Source: Treponema sp. UBA3819 (GTDB taxonomy: Bacteria > Spirochaetota > Spirochaetia > Treponematales > Treponemataceae). Taken from it: a DNA stretch of 26,380 bases. Location of the stretch: contig DFDV01000146.1 in the NCBI GenBank assembly GCA_002369025.1, forward strand, positions 1 through 26,380. Direction: 5' to 3'. Position 1 is the stretch's first letter. Each line of letters opens with the position of its first letter. Below the pieces are notes generated by a model. The model did no database searches and was not told the origin of the DNA. It saw nothing but the letters and a program-made list of their open reading frames with translations. A program made the position numbers and the translations under genes. Positions 7,093 through 14,637 of the stretch are shown here, in pieces.

Positions 7093-10000
7093 ATGAAAAA
7101 GTTTTGGAAATCGCTGGCACTCTTGCTGTGTTTGCTGGCCGGTTTTGGTTTCGTTGTTACGGGATGTAGCGGCGATGATGATGACGGGGGTGACAGCGGA
7201 ACTGTAACGGGACTCCCCTTGACGGCTACAAAAGTAGCTGTAAACACATCAGCGGCAGCTGGTACGATTACAATGAATGGCACGAACTATGCAAGCCTTC
7301 GTGAAGCATTCGCTGCAATCGCTGCAACTGGTGACTACACCATTACGCTTACAGAAGGCGCGTATGATGTAGGCAAGTGTACTGTTGCAGATAACGGTAC
7401 AAATGTTAAAAACGAGAACGCAGGCCTGCGCTATCAGGGTGGTGCAAACATCACTATCAAAGGTCCTGCTGCTGATAATGCATACGGTGCAAAGGTCGTA
7501 ATCTTTGGTAGCGGTGCAAGCATGGATAACGAAGGCGGAACCCAGCCTGGTCGTGAACTTCTGGAAATTGCAGGTTCCGGTAATGTTGTTCTTGAAAACA
7601 TTGCACTGTATAACGTATTCGAAAAAGACGGCGACTGCCAGGCAGAAGCATTCGGCTTTGACTCAACTGGTACTGCCGCTGCCTACAACTGTACTTTCAT
7701 TTCCCGCCAGGATACAACTCGTACGACAGGCAAGGCATGGTTCTACAAGTGTTATGTTGAAGGCGATGTAGACTTTATCTGGATGGAATCATCAGGAAAA
7801 GTTGCACTGTATGAAGACTGCCGCATCCGTGCTGTAAGTGGAAGACAAAAGACAGACAGCAAGGGTGAAAAAAAGCAGGTTGAAGCATACTTTACTGCTC
7901 CACGTGTAAATATTGCAAGCGAAGCTACCTATGGTAAGGGTGTCGTAATCTATAATTCAGCAATCGAAGTTGAAAATGGTCTTACTGCATACCTCTTCCG
8001 CAATCCCTGGGGCAACAACTCTGCCTACTACAATAACGTAGCAGTTGTGAACTCAAAGCTTTACGGAAGCATCAAGTCTTCTCCCCTGTGGAAGAATGAC
8101 CCCATGTACAACAAACTCAACATTTGTGGTGGCTTTAAGACAAACATGAGCGGTCTTAACAACATGAATGCAACTGTTGTTTCCAACGAATATGCAGGAC
8201 GCAATAACATCCTTAACCGCGTATTCGACAGTGAAACAAATTCAATGCACAAGGACTTTTCCGGCGCATGGAATCTTTCTGCTCTTGAGACAGCATTTAG
8301 TGCAGTTGCAGATGCTTCACAGTCTCTTCTTCCCGGTGAAAAAGAACTGGTAATGAAGTCAATTGACTTTGTTGCTCCTGCAAATGCACTGACATCAGAA
8401 GCCCCTGTTGAAACAGATGATTATAAAGTGCAGCAGGCTAATAAAGCTCAGTCTGTAAAGAGCCACGGTTTCTGGCTTGCGGCAAAAGGTAACTCACAGT
8501 CAGGCGTAGATTCATATATCGTGCTGAAAAATGTTCCCAAGTACTGTAAGGTTACCTTCTATGCATGTCAGTATGGTGAAGGGGCGGGTACAGTAACTGG
8601 CCCCAATAATTTTACTACCGACTTTGAATGCAAAAAGACAACGACGTGTGGTGATGTAGGCGGAGCATTCGTGTACAGCGGCGGTGAAGCAGGTGACCTT
8701 ACCATTACCTTTACTTCTGGTAATGCATGGGTACACGGTGTATTCATTCGTGAATATGAAGCACTTACTCCGGCTACAGGAATCACTATGTCTGCACCGA
8801 AGACTTCAATCTTCACTGATGAAGCAGTTCAGCTGAGCGCAACAATTGCTCCTGCCGATGTAACCCTCAAGGCTATGAAATGGACTTCTTCAGATCCTGC
8901 AACTGTATTCGTATCTGACAAAGGCCTCATCATGGGTATGAAGGTTGGTAAGGCAACTATTACCGTTGCAACAAAAGACGGTACAAACAAGAGTGATTCT
9001 AAGGAAATCACTGTTACAGAAAAAACTGCAAAACCGGAAGCCGGCAAGTCTTATTCATGGAATATGCAGGGTGGCGTAGGATGTCCTTACTTCTCATCTG
9101 ATATGCTCTTCCAGTGTAAGGGTGACTCAGATAACGGTTCTCACGGTCTTGTCATGAAAAAAGGCAGCGTAGCAATCGTTGATGTTGCCGGAAACGTAAA
9201 GGTAACACTGCACAGGTGCCGCTATGACAACCCTGGTATCTGTACTGTAACAGACAAGGCAGGAAACACTGTTGCTGTTGTAAACTTCCCTGAAGGCGAA
9301 GGTGGTGGCGTTGCAGATACCGGCACCCTCACATACTCCTATGTAGGACCCGCAACAACCCTCACAATGACCTGGTCACAGGAAACCGGCGCAAACTACC
9401 TCCATCAGGTAGACGTAGACCCGCTGAAAGACAGCGACATCGTAAAAGCAACAGCAATTGCGGTAACTGGTTCAGCTAAGGTTGAGGCAGGAAAGAAAAC
9501 TCAGTTGACTGCTACAATCACTCCTGATACAGCAACAGTAAAAACTGTCAGCTGGTCTTCTTCTGACACTTCAAAAGCAACTGTTGATGCAAATGGTCTT
9601 GTAACAGCAGTAGCAGTCGGTAAAGCTACAATTAAGGCAAAGGCTAACGATGGCTCAAATGTAGAAGGAACGTTAGAAATTGAAGTAATTGATCCTCCTA
9701 AGCCTGTTCCTGGTGTAGTGTACAACTGGGATACTACAGCTGGCGGTTCAATTACATCCGATGATACATTCCTTAAGATTTCTGCAACAGGTGGAAAACA
9801 GACATCTGGTCATGGTTCTCATCTTGCACTGAATGATACCATCACAATTAGAGTTGCGGGTGCATGTACAATCCAGCTCGGCGGATGTAAGTATGGTGCT
9901 AACTCAACAGTGACTGTTGTGGGCTCAAACGGTACAACAATTGGAACATTCGAATGGGCTAAAGCAACTGCTTGTGGAGATTTGACATCATATTCTTATA

Positions 10001-10275
10001 AGGGTATTGCAGATACGCTTACACTCAAAATTACTGAAGGTGGAAATACTTACCTCCCGATAGTAAAGGTTGTGCCTGGAACATATGAATATGATACAAG
10101 TGCTGGTGGTAACCTCACATTTGATGATAATGCAGTTGTAATTTCTGCAACAGGTCAACAACAGGCGACTGGCCATGGTGTACATTTTGCAGTAAATGAC
10201 ACTATCAAAATTAAAGTTGGTGGTGCATGTACAATTCAGCTTGCGGATGTAAGTATGGTGCTAACTCAACAGTGA
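7093..10275 (+). CDS. Modular pectin methylesterase (CE8) lipoprotein with Ig-like and repeated C-terminal modules; 3' end frameshifted
   Basis: Removes methyl esters from pectin at the cell surface. MKKFWKSLALLLCLLAGFGF with lipobox VTGC (acylated C25) and an Asp-rich linker mark a lipoprotein. Residues about 45-400 are the CE8 beta-helix, with Q183 (QAEAF), catalytic D207 (SRQDTT) and D227 (VDFIW), and R303/W306 (LFRNPW). After it come four copies of an unnamed beta-rich module of about 110-120 residues (443-555, 654-776, 877-994, 998 onward), interleaved with two BIG2-type Ig domains (558-642, 783-866). GGAGG at 7082-7086 supports the start. The frame is lost near 10241-10243 inside the fourth module, so the protein ends with an aberrant tail (ADVSMVLTQQ) after 1060 residues; an intact version would have about 1117. 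The catalytic part is unaffected. Confidence 0.9.
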   Translation: MKKFWKSLALLLCLLAGFGFVVTGCSGDDDDGGDSGTVTGLPLTATKVAVNTSAAAGTITMNGTNYASLREAFAAIAATGDYTITLTEGAYDVGKCTVADNGTNVKNENAGLRYQGGANITIKGPAADNAYGAKVVIFGSGASMDNEGGTQPGRELLEIAGSGNVVLENIALYNVFEKDGDCQAEAFGFDSTGTAAAYNCTFISRQDTTRTTGKAWFYKCYVEGDVDFIWMESSGKVALYEDCRIRAVSGRQKTDSKGEKKQVEAYFTAPRVNIASEATYGKGVVIYNSAIEVENGLTAYLFRNPWGNNSAYYNNVAVVNSKLYGSIKSSPLWKNDPMYNKLNICGGFKTNMSGLNNMNATVVSNEYAGRNNILNRVFDSETNSMHKDFSGAWNLSALETAFSAVADASQSLLPGEKELVMKSIDFVAPANALTSEAPVETDDYKVQQANKAQSVKSHGFWLAAKGNSQSGVDSYIVLKNVPKYCKVTFYACQYGEGAGTVTGPNNFTTDFECKKTTTCGDVGGAFVYSGGEAGDLTITFTSGNAWVHGVFIREYEALTPATGITMSAPKTSIFTDEAVQLSATIAPADVTLKAMKWTSSDPATVFVSDKGLIMGMKVGKATITVATKDGTNKSDSKEITVTEKTAKPEAGKSYSWNMQGGVGCPYFSSDMLFQCKGDSDNGSHGLVMKKGSVAIVDVAGNVKVTLHRCRYDNPGICTVTDKAGNTVAVVNFPEGEGGGVADTGTLTYSYVGPATTLTMTWSQETGANYLHQVDVDPLKDSDIVKATAIAVTGSAKVEAGKKTQLTATITPDTATVKTVSWSSSDTSKATVDANGLVTAVAVGKATIKAKANDGSNVEGTLEIEVIDPPKPVPGVVYNWDTTAGGSITSDDTFLKISATGGKQTSGHGSHLALNDTITIRVAGACTIQLGGCKYGANSTVTVVGSNGTTIGTFEWAKATACGDLTSYSYKGIADTLTLKITEGGNTYLPIVKVVPGTYEYDTSAGGNLTFDDNAVVISATGQQQATGHGVHFAVNDTIKIKVGGACTIQLADVSMVLTQQ
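9881..9917 (+). repeat. 37-bp perfect direct repeat, copy 1 (third module)
   Basis: Identical over 37 bases to 10243-10279, 362 bp downstream. Both lie at the same point of consecutive protein modules, and flanking bases are also very similar, indicating recent tandem duplication of the module. Confidence 0.9.
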
Positions 10276-10279
10276 CTGT
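10243..10279 (+). repeat. 37-bp perfect direct repeat, copy 2 (fourth module, at the frameshift)
   Basis: Second copy of the repeat at 9881-9917. The one-base loss that breaks the reading frame lies exactly at its left border. Confidence 0.9.
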
Positions 10280-10448
10280 AACTGGTTCAAATGGTACGAC
10301 AATTGGAACATTTGATTGGGCTAAAGCAGCAGCTTGTGGAGATCTAACTTCATATTCTTACACAGGCGCCGCTGACACACTCACACTCACGATTACAACA
10401 GGTGGTAATATGTACCTTCCAAAACTGAATGTTGTGTATTCCAACTAA
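10243..10448 (+). pseudogene. Out-of-frame 3' end of the pectinesterase fourth module
   Basis: From 10243, the +1-shifted frame encodes GCKYGANSTVTVTGSNGTTI and onward to GGNMYLPKLNVVYSN, then TAA at 10446-10448. This is nearly the same as residues 931-993 of the upstream reading frame (third module). It is therefore the missing end of the fourth module and not a separate gene. Compared with the third module's DNA (CAGCTCGGCGGA at 9874-9885), the fourth reads CAGCTTGCGGA, one G short. A single-base deletion, biological or an assembly error, explains the break. Confidence 0.85.
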
Positions 10449-10497
10449 AGCCTAAGCCTTTTGCTGCCTTGCATTCTCTGTAAGCAGCAAAAGTAAA

Positions 10498-10529
10498 GCC
10501 CCGGTAGAACAATTCTGCCGGGGCTTTTT
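10498..10529 (+). terminator. Strong rho-independent terminator after the pectinesterase gene
   Basis: A 12-bp stem, 10498-10509 with 10513-10524 (one G:T pair), over a CAA loop, followed by five T. It sits about 50 nt after the restored stop codon at 10448, not the premature stop at 10275, which supports the longer frame as the ancestral gene end. A second dyad, TTTTGCTGC (10459-10467) with GCAGCAAAA (10484-10492), lies just upstream. Confidence 0.9.
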
Positions 10530-10557
10530 GTATTAAACGGACTGCATGTGAAGTCTG

Positions 10558-10863
10558 TTACTGTATCATGTTCTTCTGTAACTGCCGGACTTCTTCAACG
10601 GAGAGACCCGTATACTTTGCGGCAAGCTCCACCGACAGCTTGTCCTGCAGCATCCGCCGTGCCGCTTCCATTGCCCGCCTGTGCTCGCCCTGTGCCATGC
10701 CCTGTTCCTCGGCCTCGCGCATCTCGCGCTGCTGGCGGACGGTGTCCATCATGGCGTCCATGTACTCCCGCTTCCACGTGGGGTTCTCCCTTGCCCTCGT
10801 CACGAGGTCATTGATTGTCGCGGTGTAGTCGGACGCGGCTCGTCCTGTGCTTACATATTCCAT
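10558..10863 (-). CDS. Stand-alone C-terminal domain of an Rpn-family nuclease (duplicated gene end)
   Basis: A 101-residue helical, highly charged protein beginning MEYVSTGRAASDYTATINDL. It is almost identical to residues 193-247 of the neighbouring Rpn nuclease, then carries its own tail (EAARRMLQDKLSVELAAKYTGLSVEEVRQLQKNMIQ) in place of the nuclease's. It has no PD-(D/E)XK core, so it cannot cut DNA. TAAGGG lies 5 nt and AAGGAG 12 nt before the ATG, and the start is only 23 nt after the nuclease stop codon, so it could be translated from the same mRNA. Either a relic of an unequal duplication or a functional partner or inhibitor of the nuclease; see the findings. Confidence 0.6.
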   Translation of the reverse strand: MEYVSTGRAASDYTATINDLVTRARENPTWKREYMDAMMDTVRQQREMREAEEQGMAQGEHRRAMEAARRMLQDKLSVELAAKYTGLSVEEVRQLQKNMIQ

Positions 10864-10885
10864 AAACGCCCTTAGCTCCTTGTCC
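10705..10885. repeat. 181-bp direct repeat, copy A (short Rpn C-terminal gene)
   Basis: Matches 11022-11202 with only three substitutions that I can count over 181 bases. The match ends abruptly 4 nt before the upstream gene's stop codon, which marks the duplication junction. On the other side, similarity continues weakly after a 12-bp insertion in this copy. Confidence 0.9.
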
Positions 10886-10886
10886 G

Positions 10887-11756
10887 TTATTGAGCCATGT
10901 CCTGCTGCAATTGCTTGACTTCCTCGGTGGAGAGCTGCGTGATGTCAGCAATCTTGTCGACAGGGTCACCATATGCCAGCATCCGCCGTGCGTCTTCCAG
11001 TGCCCGCCTGTGCTCGCCCTGTTCCTCGGCCTCGCGCATCTCGCGCTGCTGGCGGACGGTGTCCATCATGGCGTCCATGTACTCCCGCTTCCACGTGGGG
11101 TTTTCCCTTGCCCTCGTCACGAGGTCATTGATTGTCGCGGTGTAGTCGGACGCGGCCCGTCCTGTGCTTACGTATTCCATAAACGCCCTTAGCTCCTTGT
11201 CCTTGATTGTATCACACTTTGACGCGTTTAGGAAGATTTTTATGGTGCAGTCGTTCAGCTCCACTGCCGTGTCCTCGTCGCAGCGGTTGCGGAAGGTGTA
11301 GACGGGAAGCCCCCTGTGGAAGAGGTCGTGCAGGCAGATGAAAACGATGTAGTTGTTCCTCAGGTCGATGTACTCGCGGCCGGGGGAGAGGAAGTCAATG
11401 TCCATCATGGCCTGATAGTAGCGGGCGCGCTTGGGAAGGTTGGGGTGAAGCTGCTTCTGGGCCTCAAGGTCGTAGTCGTTCAGCCGGTCGTGGGTGCGCA
11501 CGTCCACGATGACGGACTTGGAGTCAGGGGCGACGCGGAGGGAGGACTGGGAGACGGGGTCGGCTATCTCGGTGTCGGGGTCGATGTGGAGGATGATCTC
11601 AAGGAGCCTGCGGCAGGTGTCCTTGTCGGACATTATCTTTCCGAAGAGGAAGTCGTCCATGAAGGTGAGCTCCTCGTACCGCTTCGGCCTGCTGTCGTCG
11701 CCCACGACGGCGAGGGTGACGGACTGGGGAACGTTGTCGTTGTCTTTGATTTTCAT
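10887..11756 (-). CDS. Rpn-family PD-(D/E)XK nuclease (transposase-like, PDDEXK_2)
   Basis: Full-length 289-residue member of the Rpn / 'PD-(D/E)XK nuclease family transposase' group, DNA endonucleases linked to recombination and phage defence. ELTFMDDFLFGKIMSD (29-44) is the usual family opening. The metal site is D85 in SVIVDVR and E98-x-Q100 in DYDLEAQ. PKRARYYQAMMDIDFLSPG (109-125) and NNYIVFICLHDLFHRGLPVYTF (134-155) are the other family blocks. The C-terminal half is charged and helical, ending in a DKIADITQLSTEEVKQLQQ segment typical of these proteins. The ATG at 11756 is preceded by GAGG, 8 nt away. Its DNA looks richer in G+C than its neighbours, consistent with transfer. An internal ATG at M193 (11180), with the same upstream AAGGAG/TAAGGG, could yield a 97-residue C-terminal product. 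Nothing suggests IS-type terminal repeats. Confidence 0.85.
   Translation of the reverse strand: MKIKDNDNVPQSVTLAVVGDDSRPKRYEELTFMDDFLFGKIMSDKDTCRRLLEIILHIDPDTEIADPVSQSSLRVAPDSKSVIVDVRTHDRLNDYDLEAQKQLHPNLPKRARYYQAMMDIDFLSPGREYIDLRNNYIVFICLHDLFHRGLPVYTFRNRCDEDTAVELNDCTIKIFLNASKCDTIKDKELRAFMEYVSTGRAASDYTATINDLVTRARENPTWKREYMDAMMDTVRQQREMREAEEQGEHRRALEDARRMLAYGDPVDKIADITQLSTEEVKQLQQDMAQ
11022..11202. repeat. 181-bp direct repeat, copy B (inside the full-length Rpn gene)
   Basis: Source copy of the repeat at 10705-10885; it covers codons about 185-245 of the nuclease gene including the internal ATG at 11178-11180 and its AAGGAG. Confidence 0.9.
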
Positions 11757-12023
11757 GCCGATGCCTCGAAAATGTAGATTTTGCAGGACGCTGCTTTTCT
11801 TTTTTCACCCTGCATATAGTTATAGGCATCAAAATGCAAAAATATACAAAAAATTCTGAAAAAAGTTCAAAAAAGTTGAAAAAAAAAGTGGTTCAAAAAA
11901 AATGTCGTTTTTGGGCGTAATCCAGAAATCTATGTGCTTACAAGAACTTGCCGTGTCAGAAAGATTCGCCACGGTGAACTTCTGCGGCAATGCCATGTGG
12001 CTTGTGGCAGTGTTGCTCTCTGT
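11757..12023. other. AT-rich spacer upstream of the Rpn gene
   Basis: Positions 11840-11900 are almost pure A-rich tracts on the plus strand (T-rich for the minus-strand genes). They could help end transcription from the cysteine desulfurase gene and hold the Rpn promoter; a TATAAC-like box is near 11818-11823 on the minus strand. Positions 11920-12023 are ordinary in composition. I see no gene in it. Confidence 0.4.
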
Positions 12024-13208
12024 TTAGGCGAACGTTTTGCACACGTCTTGTACGGCTGCAAGCAAGTCCTGTATGCCCTGTTGGGTGGTAAGCGGGCCAA
12101 AACTGAAACGGACGGCTGTGTCCTGAATGTCGCGGGAAAGGCCCATTGCCTGCAGAATGGGGCGGCTCTGTTTTTTTGCTGAGCAGGCGCTTCCTGTGGA
12201 GATGGCAAAGCCTTTTGCGTCAAGAGCCCGCACCATTACATTTCCGGGAATATTTTTAAAAGCCGCCTGAAGAACATAGGGCGAAAATCTGTCTGCAAAG
12301 GCTTCTTCTGTACGGCAGGAAGGAACAAGGCTGCAGCCTTTGATTGCGGCCAGTTCTGAGATGAAGGCATTTGTCCATTTTTTCTGGGATTCAAAATGCA
12401 GCCTGCTTTCATCAGAAGTATCTGATTTCCTTATATAATAACGATTTAAGCAGTCTGCAAAAGCAAGAGCGCCAAAGACATTCTCCGTGCCGCTCCTGAT
12501 ATTCTGTTCCTGTCCGCCACCAACCAGAAATGACTGCAGGGGTTTTGCAAGGTAGAGAAGTCCTGTGCCCCTCGGACCGCAGATTTTATGGGCGCTAAAG
12601 GCTGCGCTGTCAATTCCAGGTTTTGAAATTTCAAGGGGAATTTTTCCTGCTGCCTGAACACAGTCTACATGAAAATGCGGCTTTCGTTTTCCTGCGCTTG
12701 CCCTGGTGATTGCATCTGCAATGGCGTCAATATCCTGAATGCAGCCGGTTTCGTTGTTTACCGCCATGACAGTGACAAAGAGTGTGTCCGGAGTAATTTT
12801 TTCTGCAAGGGCTTCGGGCTGAATAAATCCGTTTTTGTCGGGCTGAATCTGTTCTACCGTGTAACCCAGGCGACCCAGCATGGCACATTCTTCTCTCAGG
12901 GCGGGATGTTCGATTGCGCTTACGAGGATTTTTCCTTTTGCGGGTTTTGTCAGCACCGAAAGCAGGGGAATATGGTCAGATTCAGTTCCACCGCTGGTAA
13001 AGATAAGCTGACCGGGCTCTACCCCCAGACTTTTTGCGCATGATGTGCGGGCTTCTTCCAGAAGTTTCTTTGCTTTCTGGCCTGCAGCATGTATGCTTGA
13101 AGGGTTTCCATAGTTTTCCAGTGTTCTTTCAAGTGCAGAACGGAGAATATCGGGGTCAGCCGGGCTTGTTGCGGCCCAGTCAAAATAATGTGAGCTATCC
13201 TGTGTCAT
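12024..13208 (-). CDS. Cysteine desulfurase, NifS/IscS family (PLP-dependent)
   Basis: Takes sulfur from cysteine as a persulfide for Fe-S clusters or other sulfur acceptors. The 394-residue protein shows the full class-V aminotransferase set: YFDWAATSP at the start, GNPSSIHAAGQKA (34-46), TSGGTESDH (71-79), EH at 100-101, NNETG (151-155), HVDCVQAAGK (180-189), the PLP-binding K208 in SAHKICGPRGTG, GGGQEQNIRSGTEN (230-243), and the persulfide-forming C342 in STGSACSA. Start is 9 nt after the aroB stop; AGGA overlapping that stop is the likely ribosome site, so the two genes form an operon. No IscU, SufU or ThiI partner is adjacent, so whether it serves Fe-S assembly or tRNA thiolation is open. 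Confidence 0.93.
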   Translation of the reverse strand: MTQDSSHYFDWAATSPADPDILRSALERTLENYGNPSSIHAAGQKAKKLLEEARTSCAKSLGVEPGQLIFTSGGTESDHIPLLSVLTKPAKGKILVSAIEHPALREECAMLGRLGYTVEQIQPDKNGFIQPEALAEKITPDTLFVTVMAVNNETGCIQDIDAIADAITRASAGKRKPHFHVDCVQAAGKIPLEISKPGIDSAAFSAHKICGPRGTGLLYLAKPLQSFLVGGGQEQNIRSGTENVFGALAFADCLNRYYIRKSDTSDESRLHFESQKKWTNAFISELAAIKGCSLVPSCRTEEAFADRFSPYVLQAAFKNIPGNVMVRALDAKGFAISTGSACSAKKQSRPILQAMGLSRDIQDTAVRFSFGPLTTQQGIQDLLAAVQDVCKTFA

Positions 13209-13217
13209 CAGTCTGTC

Positions 13218-14393
13218 CTAGTCTTCTTCAAGTACGGCAAGCACATCATCTGCTTCCGCTTCGGTGATTACGGTTTCCCCGGCATTTCTCTGTAAGACAA
13301 AACGCACTTTATTTGACGCATTTTTCTTGTCTTTTTTCATCGCGTCGTAGAGAGAGCGGGCCGCTTCTTTTCTGTCTGCAAAAATACCGTCCAGGGCGCT
13401 GTGCATTGCCCCTGTTTCCCAGCCGAATGAGGAGAGCAGATTTTTTACCCGCTCAACAAAGGCCTTGTCACAAAGGTGCAGGCGTTCGCTTAAGACTGCG
13501 GCACGGGACATGCCCCATGCTACTGCATCTCCGTGACTTACTTTTCCCAGACCGGCCCGGCTTTCCAGGGCATGACCAAAGGTGTGACCCAGGTTCAGCT
13601 GCATGCGGATGTTCTTTTCCGTTAAGTCTTCTTCTACTACGCGGGCCTTTGCACTCACGCAGATTTGAATCATTTCGTGAACAAGAGGACTGGTGCGGTC
13701 AGTAAGCACAGAAGGCGTATTTTCAAGCTTTGTAACGAGTTCCGGGTTGTAGAGCAGGGCTGTTTTGACCACTTCAGCAAGACCGCTTCTGTATTCCGAC
13801 TGGGGAAGACTCTTTACAAAGGCGGGACAGATATGAATCTTCTGAGCGGGGAAAAATGAACCAATCATGTTCTTGTAGCTGGAAAAATCACAGCCGGTTT
13901 TTCCGCCTACGGAAGCGTCCACCATACAGAGCAGGCTTGTTGGCATAAGTTCACAGTGGGCACCCCGCTTAAAAATTGATGCCGCAAAAGCCGTCATGTC
14001 GGTAATGACTCCGCCGCCAATACCTACAAAAACAGCAGAACGCTGGGCATTATGGTCAAGTGCGGCGGAAACAATCTGCAGTACGCTATCTATGGTTTTG
14101 TATGGTTCTCCGCTTCCCAGAATGACCAGCACATCTTTTCCCCTGATGCCGGTAAAGCCCCGCTTAAAATCCTTACTTCCGTCTTCCGCATGAAAGAGGT
14201 GAACAAAAGGACGGACAGAATCCAGAGCGCAGATTGTTTCATCGGTAACAAAAATGCGCTGGGGCAGGTCTGCATTGTTTGACGCATAAAAAATGCTGTT
14301 TAAGTCAGGCTCCCCCTCATAAAAACGGATAAAAGTCCGGTCTGTTCCCGGATGTACCGGAGGGTATTCCACGATTTTTTCTTCGTACTGCAT
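13218..14393 (-). CDS. aroB: 3-dehydroquinate synthase
   Basis: Second step of the shikimate pathway: closes DAHP to 3-dehydroquinate, using NAD and a metal ion. The 391-residue protein has the NAD loop GIGGGVITDMTAFAASIFKRG, the PTSLLCMVDASVGGKTGCDF block, KNMIGSFF, and the metal ligands: E in GLAEVVKTALL and the two histidines in LGHTFGHALE and VSHGDAVAWGM. The frame stays open to 14522, but the start at 14393 (MQYEEKIVEYPP) is preferred: upstream codons come from the repeat at 14455-14613, and a promoter fits just before 14393. It is followed by the cysteine desulfurase gene in one operon. Confidence 0.92.
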   Translation of the reverse strand: MQYEEKIVEYPPVHPGTDRTFIRFYEGEPDLNSIFYASNNADLPQRIFVTDETICALDSVRPFVHLFHAEDGSKDFKRGFTGIRGKDVLVILGSGEPYKTIDSVLQIVSAALDHNAQRSAVFVGIGGGVITDMTAFAASIFKRGAHCELMPTSLLCMVDASVGGKTGCDFSSYKNMIGSFFPAQKIHICPAFVKSLPQSEYRSGLAEVVKTALLYNPELVTKLENTPSVLTDRTSPLVHEMIQICVSAKARVVEEDLTEKNIRMQLNLGHTFGHALESRAGLGKVSHGDAVAWGMSRAAVLSERLHLCDKAFVERVKNLLSSFGWETGAMHSALDGIFADRKEAARSLYDAMKKDKKNASNKVRFVLQRNAGETVITEAEADDVLAVLEED

Positions 14394-14399
14394 GGAGAC

Positions 14400-14428
14400 A
14401 GTGTAGTGCGGATTGGCATTTTTTGCAA
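14400..14428 (-). promoter_or_regulatory. Promoter placed for a leaderless aroB transcript
   Basis: Read on the minus strand: TTGCAA (14423-14428), a 17-nt spacer, TACACT (14400-14405), then 6 nt and the ATG at 14393. The expected first base coincides with the start codon and no Shine-Dalgarno sequence is present. Confidence 0.55.
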
Positions 14429-14454
14429 TGCGCCCCGCAAGTAGAAAAATTTTT

Positions 14455-14613
14455 TGACACAGATGCACACGGATGAACTCGGATGCATATGTGCCCCTAG
14501 CACAAACGTCAATAACTTCCACTTACGCAAACGGAGCGCAAGCGACGTATGGGGCACGGATGTTTTATTTGATTATCTGTGCCTCATCCCTGTTAATCCC
14601 CGTTCATCCGTGG
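14455..14613. repeat. Rearranged copy of the CACAGATG/CACGGATG inverted repeat
   Basis: Left part (14457-14484) is built from CACAGATG, CACGGATG and a degenerate CTCGGATG unit. The right part (14575-14613) carries their reverse complements, down to CATCCGTGG. Next to it GGGGCACGGATG (14551-14562) can pair with ATCTGTGCCTCAT (14575-14587). A segment of about 66 bp (14485-14550) without these units interrupts the left arm, flanked by GTGCCCC (14491-14497) and GGGGCAC (14551-14557). Same family as the element at 26224-26347. Non-coding. Confidence 0.65.
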
Positions 14614-14637
14614 TTTCTTCGCCGTGTACGGGTACTG

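Noticed and set aside
10235..10250. Programmed ribosomal frameshift in the pectinesterase
   Set aside because: There is no slippery heptamer or downstream pseudoknot. The comparison with the third module shows a missing base, which explains the break more simply.
10227..10448. Apparent separate small gene starting with ATG at 10227
   Set aside because: Its sequence is the continuation of the fourth pectinesterase module in the shifted frame; the first residues before GCKYG are out-of-frame reading of the upstream gene and there is no ribosome site.
10887..11756. Insertion sequence around the Rpn-type gene
   Set aside because: The family is called transposase-like, but no terminal inverted repeats or target-site duplications were seen at either side. 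Only the internal 181-bp duplication is present.
11316..11859. Plus-strand frames opposite the Rpn gene
   Set aside because: They are open because of the high G+C of the Rpn gene; their Val/Gly/Glu-rich translations lack any motif, while the minus strand carries the intact PD-(D/E)XK core.
14394..14522. 43-residue N-terminal extension of aroB
   Set aside because: The extension is translated from the intergenic repeat element and the promoter region; homology to 3-dehydroquinate synthase begins after 14393.
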